Below are positions 16,948-24,402 of a stretch of DNA of 64,000 bases, in pieces. The stretch is from Croceibacterium ferulae. GTDB lineage: Bacteria; Pseudomonadota; Alphaproteobacteria; Sphingomonadales; Sphingomonadaceae. The stretch is taken from assembly GCF_003660445.1 (NCBI RefSeq), contig NZ_QZVQ01000010.1, forward strand, positions 1-64,000. Direction: 5' to 3'. Positions within the stretch are counted from its first letter, which is position 1; each line of letters starts with the position of its first letter. A program made the position numbers and the translations under genes. The notes beneath the pieces are model-generated. The model was not told where the DNA came from. It saw nothing but the letters and a program-made list of their open reading frames with translations, and did not search any database.

Positions 16948-17172
16948 TTAGACCTTCGTCAGCACTTCATCGGTCTGCAGGACCGTGTAGGTGCCGTCGC
17001 GATTGAGGTTCACATCGTAGCCGTCGTCGGTGAACAGTTCAGTTCCGCCGGGATGCCGCTGTACTGAGCCGCGCATTGGCTTGAACTCGTTCCAATGCTG
17101 CATCTCCACGACAACGCGATGCTTGCCGTGCTGGTTGACCGTGCGGATGCGGCTTTTCTCGGTCGGTCTCAT
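16948..17172 (-). CDS. Small phage head-region protein
   Basis: 74 residues from the ATG at 17172, which has GAAGGG upstream. The sequence is short, basic in its first half and ends in a beta-rich stretch (DGYDVNLNRDGTYTVLQTDE). No family recognised. It overlaps the stop of the preceding gene at the same base region (17172), indicating coupling. Position between head morphogenesis and DUF2213 suggests a head-module accessory. Confidence 0.6.
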   Translation of the reverse strand: MRPTEKSRIRTVNQHGKHRVVVEMQHWNEFKPMRGSVQRHPGGTELFTDDGYDVNLNRDGTYTVLQTDEVLTKV

Positions 17173-17498
17173 CACCCTTCTTCCTGCCCGGCGTCGGGCG
17201 GGGGAGTGGTCAAGGCCCGCTCGATTGACCAGCCATTGTTGAACCGGAAGAACAAGGTCGTGCGATTGATGCCGAGTTCTCTCGCCCACTCCGTGATCGT
17301 CTGTGTTCGCCCATTGAACTGCACTTTGCGGCGAAGAGGCGGATTGACGCTTAAATCGCGGTCTCTTCGATTGAGGGCTCGCTTGCACGTCTTGCACTGG
17401 CGATGGCCGCTTTTCATCACGTAGGTGTTCGCCGGGGTGTACTCATGCCCTCGGACGCAATGCCTTTTGCGCAGAAAGTCATACATGGGCGTCGACAC
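17172..17498 (-). CDS. Zinc-finger/NUMOD-like phage DNA-binding protein
   Basis: 108 residues from a GTG at 17498, which has GAGG four bases upstream. An ATG at 17486 is the alternative. The N-terminus carries CVRGHEY and CKTCKRALNRR, four zinc-ligand-like residues typical of HNH/homing-endonuclease-associated fingers. The C-terminus has an ITEWARELGINRTTLFFR helix-turn-helix with a GWSIERAL end, like NUMOD modules of phage endonucleases. No HNH catalytic core is visible. It may be a free-standing DNA-binding remnant of a homing endonuclease inserted in the head module. Confidence 0.65.
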   Translation of the reverse strand: MSTPMYDFLRKRHCVRGHEYTPANTYVMKSGHRQCKTCKRALNRRDRDLSVNPPLRRKVQFNGRTQTITEWARELGINRTTLFFRFNNGWSIERALTTPPPDAGQEEG

Positions 17499-17560
17499 TT
17501 CACCTCGATTGCACAATCCCACCGGCTGCCGGCGAACATAGCCCTTAGGCTCAGAAGGAG

Positions 17561-18409
17561 CTAGTCGCTTAGGTCGATCACCGACCGGGAACGACATCCA
17601 CACCAAGGCAGCTGGCCCGGCCGATCCTCAGGCGGCGCCAACAGCGTCTTGCCGTTGATCTCCCGACCAACATCGCCGGGCACGTCCGAATAGTAGTTGC
17701 CGTTGCGCTCGACGTGGCCGGCGCGCGGATGCGCCTTTTTTGAATGGATCAATTCGAAAGCCGTGATCCCCGCCTCCCTGCGCCGCTCATCAGCCAGCGC
17801 GGAGGAAAGCTTGCTGAGCTGATCCGCTGCGATGCCAGTCGATCGCCGCCGGCTCATCGCCACAGCTTCGCGGATCGTCTTGGCCACTTCGCGCGCAGGC
17901 GTCCGGTTGCGCAGTCCATCGAACACAGCATTGCCGATGCGCTGGCGGGCCTGGTCTGACACGTCGCGGACAAGGGCAGTGTTCCAGCCTATATGCGTCT
18001 CCAGCGTGGCGCGCACGTCATCCACGCCAACCAAGGTGCCCAGATCCACACCGGTGGCGGACAGCACGGCCCCACGCCAGCGCTCGCGGGTGAAGCGCTC
18101 AACACGCAGCGCCCATGTTTGCAGGTCAGGCGTCAGCAACAGCAGCAACCGGTTCACCTGTTCCGCGGCTCCGTCGATCTCGGCCTGCACATCAGCGGGG
18201 CTGTCGGTGGTCAGGGCGGCGAGGGTGCGCTCGTATTCAGCCTCGATGCGGGGCAGGGCGCCAATCCATGCCTGTACGACGCGGGCGTAGGTCGATCGGT
18301 ACAGGTCCGTGGCGAGGGTGGCCGGCGGGACGATCTCACGCAACACGATCGCCCGCCGACGCATGCCGGGTTTGGCGCGCTTCACCATTTCAGCCAGCTT
18401 GTATTTCAC
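17561..18409 (-). CDS. Phage head morphogenesis protein (Mu F / SPP1 gp7 type)
   Basis: 282 residues. The C-terminus HPRAGHVERNGNYYSDVPGD, followed by a GREINGKTLLAPPEDRPGQ-type segment and PWCGCRSR, is the signature of minor head proteins in the Mu gpF/SPP1 gp7 family. These bind the portal and enter or stabilise the procapsid. The upstream part is a long helical domain, as usual. It appears complete, though at the short end of the family. No portal or terminase gene precedes it. The upstream neighbour is a secreted-protein gene, so this is the right-hand limit of the surviving head module. Confidence 0.82.
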   Translation of the reverse strand: MKYKLAEMVKRAKPGMRRRAIVLREIVPPATLATDLYRSTYARVVQAWIGALPRIEAEYERTLAALTTDSPADVQAEIDGAAEQVNRLLLLLTPDLQTWALRVERFTRERWRGAVLSATGVDLGTLVGVDDVRATLETHIGWNTALVRDVSDQARQRIGNAVFDGLRNRTPAREVAKTIREAVAMSRRRSTGIAADQLSKLSSALADERRREAGITAFELIHSKKAHPRAGHVERNGNYYSDVPGDVGREINGKTLLAPPEDRPGQLPWCGCRSRSVIDLSD

Positions 18410-18432
18410 CCGCGTGCCACCCCGTAATAAGC

Positions 18433-18467
18433 AAAAAGGCGCGCCAGAGGATCACCCCCAGCGCGCC
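18433..18467 (-). terminator. Intrinsic terminator (minus strand)
   Basis: GGCGCGC and GCGCGCC arms (18438-18444 and 18461-18467) are followed, on the minus strand, by TTTTTGCTT. The terminator ends the 113-residue secreted-protein gene at 18491 and separates it from the head genes. Confidence 0.7.
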
Positions 18468-18490
18468 CGTTCTGTCATCGTTGCGCTAGG

Positions 18491-18832
18491 TTACAGCGTG
18501 CAGGTCGTGCCCACGTCGGCCGCCTGGATCTGCGCGTCACGCAGGTGGCGCTGGAACTCGGGCAGGTTCTTGGCGGGCACGGCACGGTCCACCAGCGTGT
18601 AGGTGTCGCGGTACTTGCCCATGGCGTTGTTCACGGCGGCGCTGCGGTTGCGCTTGGCCGAGTACTGGCGGCTGACGCAGGCGTTGAAGGTCGCGGCGCG
18701 TGCGGCATCGGCAGCCGGCACGGGCTGGTTGCTCTCCGGCACGGTCTGGGTCTGGTTCATGGCGAGGGCGGGAGCGGAAACGGTGGCCATCATGGCGGCG
18801 AACAGGGCCGCGATCAGTGCGAGAATCTTCAT
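18491..18832 (-). CDS. Small secreted protein
   Basis: 113 residues from the ATG at 18832, with AAGGA about 9 nt upstream. A clear signal peptide (MKILALIAALFAAMMATVSAPALA) precedes a mature part with two cysteines (FNACVSRQY and GTTCTL) that could form a disulfide in the periplasm. No family recognised. It has its own terminator, so it is probably expressed as a single gene in the lysogen. Confidence 0.65.
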   Translation of the reverse strand: MKILALIAALFAAMMATVSAPALAMNQTQTVPESNQPVPAADAARAATFNACVSRQYSAKRNRSAAVNNAMGKYRDTYTLVDRAVPAKNLPEFQRHLRDAQIQAADVGTTCTL

Positions 18833-19027
18833 CTCAGCATTCCTTCTTGGTTGGTGTTCACGGTCGGAAGAACATGGACCATGCCGGGCCGTGAGGGAGA
18901 GGCTGATTGGATGCCGATGGTCCATGGCGGAGCGATTGTAGGGCGGGGAAGGTGTGAATTTTACCGCGCGCGGAACGCGGCGAGGCTTTCGATCGCTGCA
19001 TATCATGAGACCGCAACGGAGGGGCCG

Positions 19028-19306
19028 GTGCCAGCCTACAGCATCAACGTGAGAACACCGTCACACATCGCCGACGTTCACAAAGTTGAGAGCGATGATC
19101 TCGAAGGCCTGCGCGTTGAGATGGCAAAATCCGTCGGGGAGCTATTGAAGGATCATGCCGAGCAGATCTGGGCAGACCAAGACTGGCAGGTCGATGTGAC
19201 AGACGACTCCGGGCTGATCCTCTACGTCATCAACGTCAGCGCGATCGGGAGCCCGGCCACCTTGGGCAGCGCTGCTAGTCTGGGGCTGACTGCCACTCCG
19301 TCCTGA
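19028..19306 (+). CDS. DUF6894 family protein
   Basis: 92 residues from a GTG at 19028, with GGAGG five bases upstream. Longer frames to 18545 overlap the secreted-protein gene and are rejected. The pattern INVRTPSHIADVHKVESDDLEGLR, then AKSVGELL and WQVDVTDDSGLILYVI, fits DUF6894, a small alpha/beta family frequent in alphaproteobacteria. Its role is unknown. It lies in the cargo section of the prophage and is followed by a terminator-like hairpin at 19407-19441. Confidence 0.65.
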   Translation: MPAYSINVRTPSHIADVHKVESDDLEGLRVEMAKSVGELLKDHAEQIWADQDWQVDVTDDSGLILYVINVSAIGSPATLGSAASLGLTATPS

Positions 19307-19406
19307 TCTGAGACCGTCTTCAGCTTTAGGTCCGCGCAGCTTGACGACACGAAATCCACGGCTACTCAGACAAATTCCACGGCCGGGCAACGTTCCAAGC
19401 CGTGTG

Positions 19407-19446
19407 GCGGGCCGGTCGGGTCGCAATCTGTCCCGGCCCGCTTTCT
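19407..19446 (+). terminator. Terminator-like hairpin after the DUF6894 gene
   Basis: GCGGGCCGG (19407-19415) pairs with CCGGCCCGC (19433-19441), followed by TTTCTCC. It lies in a 348-bp gap (19307-19654) in which I see no gene. The AT-richer right part of the gap (19580-19650) is the likely promoter of the membrane-protein gene. Confidence 0.6.
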
Positions 19447-19654
19447 CCCCGGGCTGTTCGGTGGGCCGGCGATCAGGGATCGAGCCGGGTGTCTGGTGGG
19501 CGTGGGCCATCGCGCAGGCAGTCTAGGTGACGCCGGGGGTGGGCTTGCGGGTTGTGGGGGTGACAAGCTCGCGACTGCGGAACTTGTTATGTTGCAGTTG
19601 CGAGACAATTCGCGTCTAATCGTCTCTTTAATGACTTGTTACGGAGACGCGAAC

Positions 19655-20380
19655 ATGGCCTCAAACGTGAGAGGCGGGTACGCACCCGCAGCTATCTCTG
19701 AGAGGTTAGCGATCGCGGCCGTGATCATTTTCGGGTGCCTCTGCGGCTTGGCCTGTTTTCTTATCAGCAAACCGGACAATCACTGGTTTCTCGGCGAAGA
19801 CGGGGTTATCGAGTGGGCGTCGGCGACCATGGACGGGATGGCGGCCGCGTTGGCCACGTTGATGCTATTCATGCGGCCGCCGCGGCGCACTGACCGCGCG
19901 CTGATGCTGTTTGTCGGAATACTCGGGGTTGCCTGCTTCCTTTCCGAGATCAGCTTCGGCGCTCGCCAGCTAGGTTTCTCGATGCCGGCGATGCCGGGTG
20001 GTGGGCAGTTGGATGGCGGGCAAGACTTTGTGATGCTGGCAAAGCGGTGTTTCGAGTGGCTCACTCCTGACCAGTGGCTATTGAAAATGCTCTTAGTCAG
20101 TCTCCTTGCGGCGGTAGCTGCATTTGTAATCCGACGCTTTCAGCTGATCAGAATCGCCGTGGCGTGGCAGCACGGAAACCGCCAACGGCAGCTCGTCCTC
20201 GCGGCGGTTTTCCTGTTGGTCATCGCCGTAGGCTTCGACACTTTTGAGCAGTCGTGGACCGAACCATTTGAAGAATTAAGCGAGTTGCTCGCAGCTGGCT
20301 TGCTCGTTGCGTCGACGCTGGCCTCTACTCGTCATGATGCGCCTAGGCAGCGATCGCGCGGATCGCGAGGGCATCCATAA
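19655..20380 (+). CDS. Integral membrane protein of unknown function
   Basis: 241 residues from the ATG at 19655, with ACGGAGA 8 nt upstream. About five or six hydrophobic segments (for example IAAVIIFGCLCGLACFL, MDGMAAALATLMLFM, LLVSLLAAVAAFVI and LVLAAVFLLVIAVGF), with a short basic C-terminal tail. No domain recognised. It lies directly upstream of an acyltransferase in the same orientation (112-bp gap), and the two may form a cargo pair acting at the cell envelope. Confidence 0.6.
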   Translation: MASNVRGGYAPAAISERLAIAAVIIFGCLCGLACFLISKPDNHWFLGEDGVIEWASATMDGMAAALATLMLFMRPPRRTDRALMLFVGILGVACFLSEISFGARQLGFSMPAMPGGGQLDGGQDFVMLAKRCFEWLTPDQWLLKMLLVSLLAAVAAFVIRRFQLIRIAVAWQHGNRQRQLVLAAVFLLVIAVGFDTFEQSWTEPFEELSELLAAGLLVASTLASTRHDAPRQRSRGSRGHP

Positions 20381-20492
20381 GCAGGACTGTTGCCGCGAAT
20401 GCGCAGCGGCCATGTGAGTGCCGCCAATTAGGGCGCGTTGTGCGGTCCGGCCAAACCGCGTAACGCTCGCAGGTCTTTGGGCGGGAGCTTAA

Positions 20493-21644
20493 ATGAGTCG
20501 GGTCGAGTGTTTAGACGGGCTTCGGGGCCTGGCTGCGCTGTGGGTGCTTGTGGGTCATGCGTTGCTGCTGACCGGTTTTCGCCTACCTCTGGTTAGCCGA
20601 CCGGACTTAGGCGTCGACCTCTTCATTCTGCTGTCGGGCTTCCTGATGGTCTATCAGTACAACGTTCGCTCCGGTTTTGAGGATTGGAGCAAGCTGCGGA
20701 CGTGGGCCAGCTTTTGGATGCGGCGCTTCTTCCGAATTGCGCCGTTGTTCTATGTAACGTTGTTCTTCGCCCTTGCGTATGGGCCTGAAATTTACGCCGA
20801 TCGGGTCGCGATCGACACTTTCTTGGGAAAAGTTCCCCAGGCCCCTGAGCGTTACCTCGATAGTAGCCTGACGAACATCGCGCTCCACGCATCCTTTCTG
20901 TTCGGCCTGCTGCCCAGTCATGCGTTCCGAACACCACTGCCAGACTGGAGCTTGGGGTTGGAAATGCAATTCTACGCCGTGTTCCCGATGTTCATCCTCT
21001 TGGCGCGCAAGGCAGGTTGGATCGGGGCCGCGCTGCTCGCGGGAATTGCTGGCGTGGTACTGGCCATTGCGAGCTCTCGCGTGGGCCTGCATTACCCAAT
21101 GCCCTCATTCCTGCCGCTCAAGCTCCATGTGTTCATCGCGGGAATGCTTTTGGCTGCTGCCGGGCTGAGACCGGGTCGTGCAAGTCTGCTCTACCTTGTT
21201 ATCGCCGGGGCATTCGTTGCGCTGCCAATCGGGCCCCACAAGGACCTGCTGCACATTGGCATAAGAGGAAGCATGGTCGTGGCGTTCTTCAGCCTCCTGT
21301 ATCTGCGGCAAAGCAAGTTGGTTGATCATACCTCTGCGCTTCTCGGGAAGCCGTTTTTTCATTGGCTGGGCGAACTATCTTTCGGCGCTTACCTCATCCA
21401 CCTGCTGTTGATGCAACCCGCAGCTACATGGGCGATCGGCTATCTAGGACCGGACTCCAGCGCACCGACCCGCTTCATCCTCGTCTCAGCCATCGTGCTG
21501 CCTTCCACATATATCCTAGCGCTGCTGGGTTATTGGGGCGTGGAGTTGCCAGGTCAGCGGCTCGGCAAAGTTTGCATCAAGCGCCTCTTCGGCAGCAATC
21601 GCGCTGCCCAAGTTACAAGCGCGGAGCAGATCGCTGCGCCATGA
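20493..21644 (+). CDS. Acyltransferase-3 (OafA/YrhL-like) membrane protein
   Basis: 383 residues. The opening MSRVECLDGLRGLAALWVLVGH is the acyltransferase-3 signature, with the catalytic histidine in VGH. It is followed by LGVDLFILLSGFLM and about ten transmembrane segments. These inner-membrane enzymes transfer acetyl or other acyl groups to envelope sugars such as O-antigen or exopolysaccharide. In prophages such genes typically cause lysogenic conversion of the surface glycan, blocking adsorption of related phages. Full length, with no SGNH domain attached, although a separate SGNH protein is encoded 250 bp downstream on the other strand. Confidence 0.88.
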   Translation: MSRVECLDGLRGLAALWVLVGHALLLTGFRLPLVSRPDLGVDLFILLSGFLMVYQYNVRSGFEDWSKLRTWASFWMRRFFRIAPLFYVTLFFALAYGPEIYADRVAIDTFLGKVPQAPERYLDSSLTNIALHASFLFGLLPSHAFRTPLPDWSLGLEMQFYAVFPMFILLARKAGWIGAALLAGIAGVVLAIASSRVGLHYPMPSFLPLKLHVFIAGMLLAAAGLRPGRASLLYLVIAGAFVALPIGPHKDLLHIGIRGSMVVAFFSLLYLRQSKLVDHTSALLGKPFFHWLGELSFGAYLIHLLLMQPAATWAIGYLGPDSSAPTRFILVSAIVLPSTYILALLGYWGVELPGQRLGKVCIKRLFGSNRAAQVTSAEQIAAP

Positions 21645-21717
21645 TTGATGCGGCTCGTTACTTTGGCGGAATTGCCTGCTATAAGCGAAGGGCATCTGTT
21701 CGAGAGGCCACCGCGCC

Positions 21718-21876
21718 ATGTTGCTATTCTACCTAACCACTTGGACCAAAGTCGTCGCGGCGTTCAAAGCGATGATTGAGATTGACCGAGGTCCTAAGCG
21801 GGACCGCTGCCCAGAGTGCGGCGGCACCGACTACTTCAATGGATATGGTTTATGTCTGCCGTGCGAGCCGATGTAG
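21718..21876 (+). CDS. 52-residue zinc-ribbon microprotein
   Basis: The frame runs from an ATG at 21718 (GAGAGG 9 nt upstream) to a TAG at 21876. The N-terminus is hydrophobic (MLLFYLTTWTKVVAAF), possibly a membrane or signal-like helix. The C-terminus has CPECGG and CLPC, a compact four-cysteine zinc ribbon. No family recognised. It follows the acyltransferase on the same strand and converges on the SGNH hydrolase gene. The cysteine spacing supports it as a real gene despite its size. Confidence 0.55.
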   Translation: MLLFYLTTWTKVVAAFKAMIEIDRGPKRDRCPECGGTDYFNGYGLCLPCEPM

Positions 21877-21888
21877 CCGCCCATTGGT

Positions 21889-23526
21889 TCAAGCAGTCAT
21901 TTCGACGATGATCATCCCGTTCAGGTAACCGAACGTGGAGCCCGCGCCGTTGCCGAACGTGATCGTGATCGCACCATTTACCGGGGCCACATTCTCGAAC
22001 AGCGCCTTCGATGTGGTGTTGCTGGCCGCCTCGATGCTTTGGGCAGGGCGATCATTTACGGTGTAGATCGTCGGCCTTGGCGGTGCTGCCCCCGACCGCG
22101 AGGGCACCATTTCGAGCGTGTAGGTCTTGGTACTGTCCAGCCCGGTTAGGCGGAGCGTGGAACTGGTGATCGTGCTGTCGGTGTACCAGAAATTGCCAAG
22201 CACCGAATTTGGGTAGCCGGACATGGACAATGTGCCAGATTCCGCGCCGCCATATGGCCGGCTAACCACCACCATCGTCCAGCCACTTGCAGTGCCGCCC
22301 GGCTGATTGAGCGCTTTGGTTTCGCCATTCGCCGGCAGGGAAGAAGCCGCGGCGGCGCCCCAGGTGTTCCAACCTGTGGGGTTAGCGGAGGAACCAGTGC
22401 TGCTGAAATTGACCTGCGCGCTCTTGCCAGTCGGGGTCGGCGTAGGCGCTGGAGTGGGCGTCCCTGTCCCAGCGGTTGGGGAGGCAAGCGCTGTCGCTTG
22501 GATGTTGATTGGCAACGCCGCCGGGCTGTTGTCGTGAATGACGGCGCCCTTGTCCGGCCCCGCTCCCTCCAGCAGCGTCACAGTCGGAGCCGTTCCCCCG
22601 TTCGATGCGTGCGTGAGCAGCACCTTTGTGGCCGATGTTCGTTGAGCAGAAGCGATGGCCAGCAGCGACGTTCCAGCGCGCACCTTGAAGCCAGTGATGC
22701 CGCTCGTGGGCGTGAAATCAGAGCCGCTGTCGTGGGCGATGGTTATTTCGGTAGTTGTGCTGGTGAGCGCGGTCGCGGCGGTGGCGCGCGGCCCCTTCTC
22801 GGGCTGCTGTCCGTCCAGCTGGCGAAGAATGTTCCGTCCGATGCGGGTGGCATGAATCGGATAGCTGGCCTCTGCTTGGTGCACGCCGTCCGAGACTTGG
22901 GCGAGATCATAGGCGTGAGCGGCAAAGTACACGTTGGCGTCTGTCGTCGCCACTTCGTACTCGGCCTCATGCAGCCAATCATGCTGCTGATCCACCGCTT
23001 GGTAGCCGGAAGCATAGCGGAATTGCGACATGCCAAGGAAAATGGGCAGGTCGGACTTGCCAATCTCAGCCCGCAGCTTCGAGATTAGCGACCGAAGCTT
23101 CGCCTTGTGCGCATCCTTGCTGGCGATCAGGCTGTTCGTTGCGTCGTTGTAGCCGACGATCACAAGCAGGGCATCGACGTTGCCTGCGATGGCCGCAGCT
23201 ACTGCTCCAGACCGCTGTGTGCTTCCGCTCGCCTCCCAATCAGCGAGAGTGGAGCCGCCAACCCCGCGGCCGATCAAACGGACCGTGCCACCCCGCCCCT
23301 TCTGAATTACATCGCCAAGCGTTGCCGCACCTGCGCCCATGGTGCCCATCGCCGTGAAGCTCGAGCCGTTTGTGGAGCGCTGCACATTGGCATTCGCCGG
23401 GCCGGTATATTCCGTGAAGTACCGCTCTGGCGTGGAAGAGCCGAGCAGCATGACGGTGTAAGGCTCTGCCTCCACCCCCCTCCGCAGCACCGCCACATTG
23501 CCCAGCGACAACCCAAGCCCGATCAT
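21889..23526 (-). CDS. SGNH-hydrolase tail-fibre-like phage protein
   Basis: 545 residues from the ATG at 23526, with AAGGG upstream. It opens MIGLGLSLGNVAVLRRG, a short N-terminal motif seen on phage fibre and spike proteins. An SGNH/GDSL-like domain follows (LLGSSTPERY near 27, GRGVGGSTLADW near 87, GYNDATN near 125, DGVHQAEASYPIHA near 210 with the catalytic Asp/His). A P-T-rich linker (PTPAPTPTPTG) leads to a beta-rich C-terminal domain. Esterase activity on capsule or O-antigen is a reasonable inference. Its presence beside an O-acyltransferase suggests coevolution of acyl addition and removal. It is the last gene of a three-gene overlapping chain. Confidence 0.75.
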   Translation of the reverse strand: MIGLGLSLGNVAVLRRGVEAEPYTVMLLGSSTPERYFTEYTGPANANVQRSTNGSSFTAMGTMGAGAATLGDVIQKGRGGTVRLIGRGVGGSTLADWEASGSTQRSGAVAAAIAGNVDALLVIVGYNDATNSLIASKDAHKAKLRSLISKLRAEIGKSDLPIFLGMSQFRYASGYQAVDQQHDWLHEAEYEVATTDANVYFAAHAYDLAQVSDGVHQAEASYPIHATRIGRNILRQLDGQQPEKGPRATAATALTSTTTEITIAHDSGSDFTPTSGITGFKVRAGTSLLAIASAQRTSATKVLLTHASNGGTAPTVTLLEGAGPDKGAVIHDNSPAALPINIQATALASPTAGTGTPTPAPTPTPTGKSAQVNFSSTGSSANPTGWNTWGAAAASSLPANGETKALNQPGGTASGWTMVVVSRPYGGAESGTLSMSGYPNSVLGNFWYTDSTITSSTLRLTGLDSTKTYTLEMVPSRSGAAPPRPTIYTVNDRPAQSIEAASNTTSKALFENVAPVNGAITITFGNGAGSTFGYLNGMIIVEMTA

Positions 23527-23900
23527 CGCGCGCCCTTTACATTCCAATGGTTTATGGCAATGGCGCTGGCAACCGCGTCGGTCCCGTCAGAAGGCGGCGT
23601 GGTCAGGCCCGGCGTTGAGCGACCCCAATTTGATCCTCGCCGGGCCGCCTCTGGCACTCGCGCGCCCTTTACTTCATGGGTGGTGGTGGCATGTTCGCGG
23701 GCAGCCGTGCTGGTTTGTGCAGCAGCTCGCATGGTGAGGCCTGGCGTGAGCCCCATCTTGCGCCGGGCCGTCTCTGTATCCTGCCGGTCATTTACTTCGC
23801 CGGCGTCAGTGGCATTGTGTGGACAGCCGCATGCAAGCTGCGCAGCGAGCGCGCGGTCGGGCCCGGCGGATATCTCCAAAAATTCCTGCTGGGGCGTCAT
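23523..23900 (-). CDS. Small phage protein with degenerate tandem repeats
   Basis: 125 residues. It overlaps the fibre gene by ATGA. The sequence reads as roughly three degenerate 40-residue units, each with an ARR/AAQ-type middle, a TPGLT-like motif and an ending such as EVNDRQ, EVKGAR or NVKGAR. The last two units are clearest, and the DNA shows the same (a GCGCGCCCTTTAC stretch recurs near 23528 and 23661). No family recognised. It could be a chaperone or adaptor of the fibre. The repeat structure suggests growth by duplication. Confidence 0.5.
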   Translation of the reverse strand: MTPQQEFLEISAGPDRALAAQLACGCPHNATDAGEVNDRQDTETARRKMGLTPGLTMRAAAQTSTAAREHATTTHEVKGARVPEAARRGSNWGRSTPGLTTPPSDGTDAVASAIAINHWNVKGAR

Positions 23901-24097
23901 TGCTCGGTCACCTTGTCATTCGCGGCACGGCGGGCGGGCACGTTCGTCCCGGCACCGGCAGATGCTGGATCACCTCCTTCCGTGGTCTGGGTGAGCGCTG
24001 ATGGGTCGGTGCCGTCGTCAGAAGGGTTGAGGCCATAACGTTCGGCTTCGGGGATCCTATACGACGCCACCGCGCTCACCTCCGACACGCAGTTCAT
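23897..24097 (-). CDS. Small phage protein
   Basis: 66 residues starting MNCVSEVSAVASYRIPE. It overlaps the following gene by ATGA, giving a run of three coupled genes ending in the fibre gene. It is polar and glycine/serine/threonine-rich after residue 20, with no motif recognised. I see no clear ribosome binding site, and a deletion junction lies just upstream (about 24113), so its own 5' region may have been lost. Confidence 0.42.
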   Translation of the reverse strand: MNCVSEVSAVASYRIPEAERYGLNPSDDGTDPSALTQTTEGGDPASAGAGTNVPARRAANDKVTEQ

Positions 24098-24112
24098 CGC
24101 GGAACATGCCGA

Positions 24113-24364
24113 CTACGACACGGCATTGATCTTGGCGCGGGCTTCCTCGTTGAGCTTCTTGCCAGCATCATCGATGGCGGTCTTGGTCCGCGCTACCTTG
24201 GCGGCGAGCGAGGCGATTGCCTTGCGTCCCTTCGCGGTCGTCACGTCAGGCTGCTGCGCGTCGATCAGGTCACGCAGCTTCTGATAGAACTCGCTGTAGA
24301 CCTTCTTGTCCGTGACAACGGCCAGCGGGGTGTAGGACTGGAACAGCGCCAGTTCGCCGTCGGT
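24113..24364 (-). pseudogene. Remnant of a phage early-region gene, truncated at both ends
   Basis: An 83-codon open frame without a start codon runs from just after a TAG (24365-24367) to a TAG at 24113. The content is strongly protein-like: LALFQSYTPLAVVTDKKVY, then LRDLIDAQQPDVTTAKGRKA and IASLAAKVARTKTAIDDAGK. This resembles coiled-coil phage proteins (DUF1351-like) that lie in early recombination cassettes, where the helix normally continues for many residues. Both the N-terminal lead and the C-terminal part are missing. Its 5' break abuts the truncated integrase and its 3' break abuts the fibre operon, so deletions seem to have occurred on both sides. Confidence 0.65.
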
Positions 24365-24402
24365 CTACCGGCACGATCCCGGACGAGGCTTTCGCCAAGG
24401 GC

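Noticed and set aside
18545-19306. 253-codon plus-strand frame including the DUF6894 gene
   Set aside because: The first 160 codons are antisense to the secreted-protein gene or noncoding. The GTG at 19028 has an excellent ribosome binding site and starts the conserved part.
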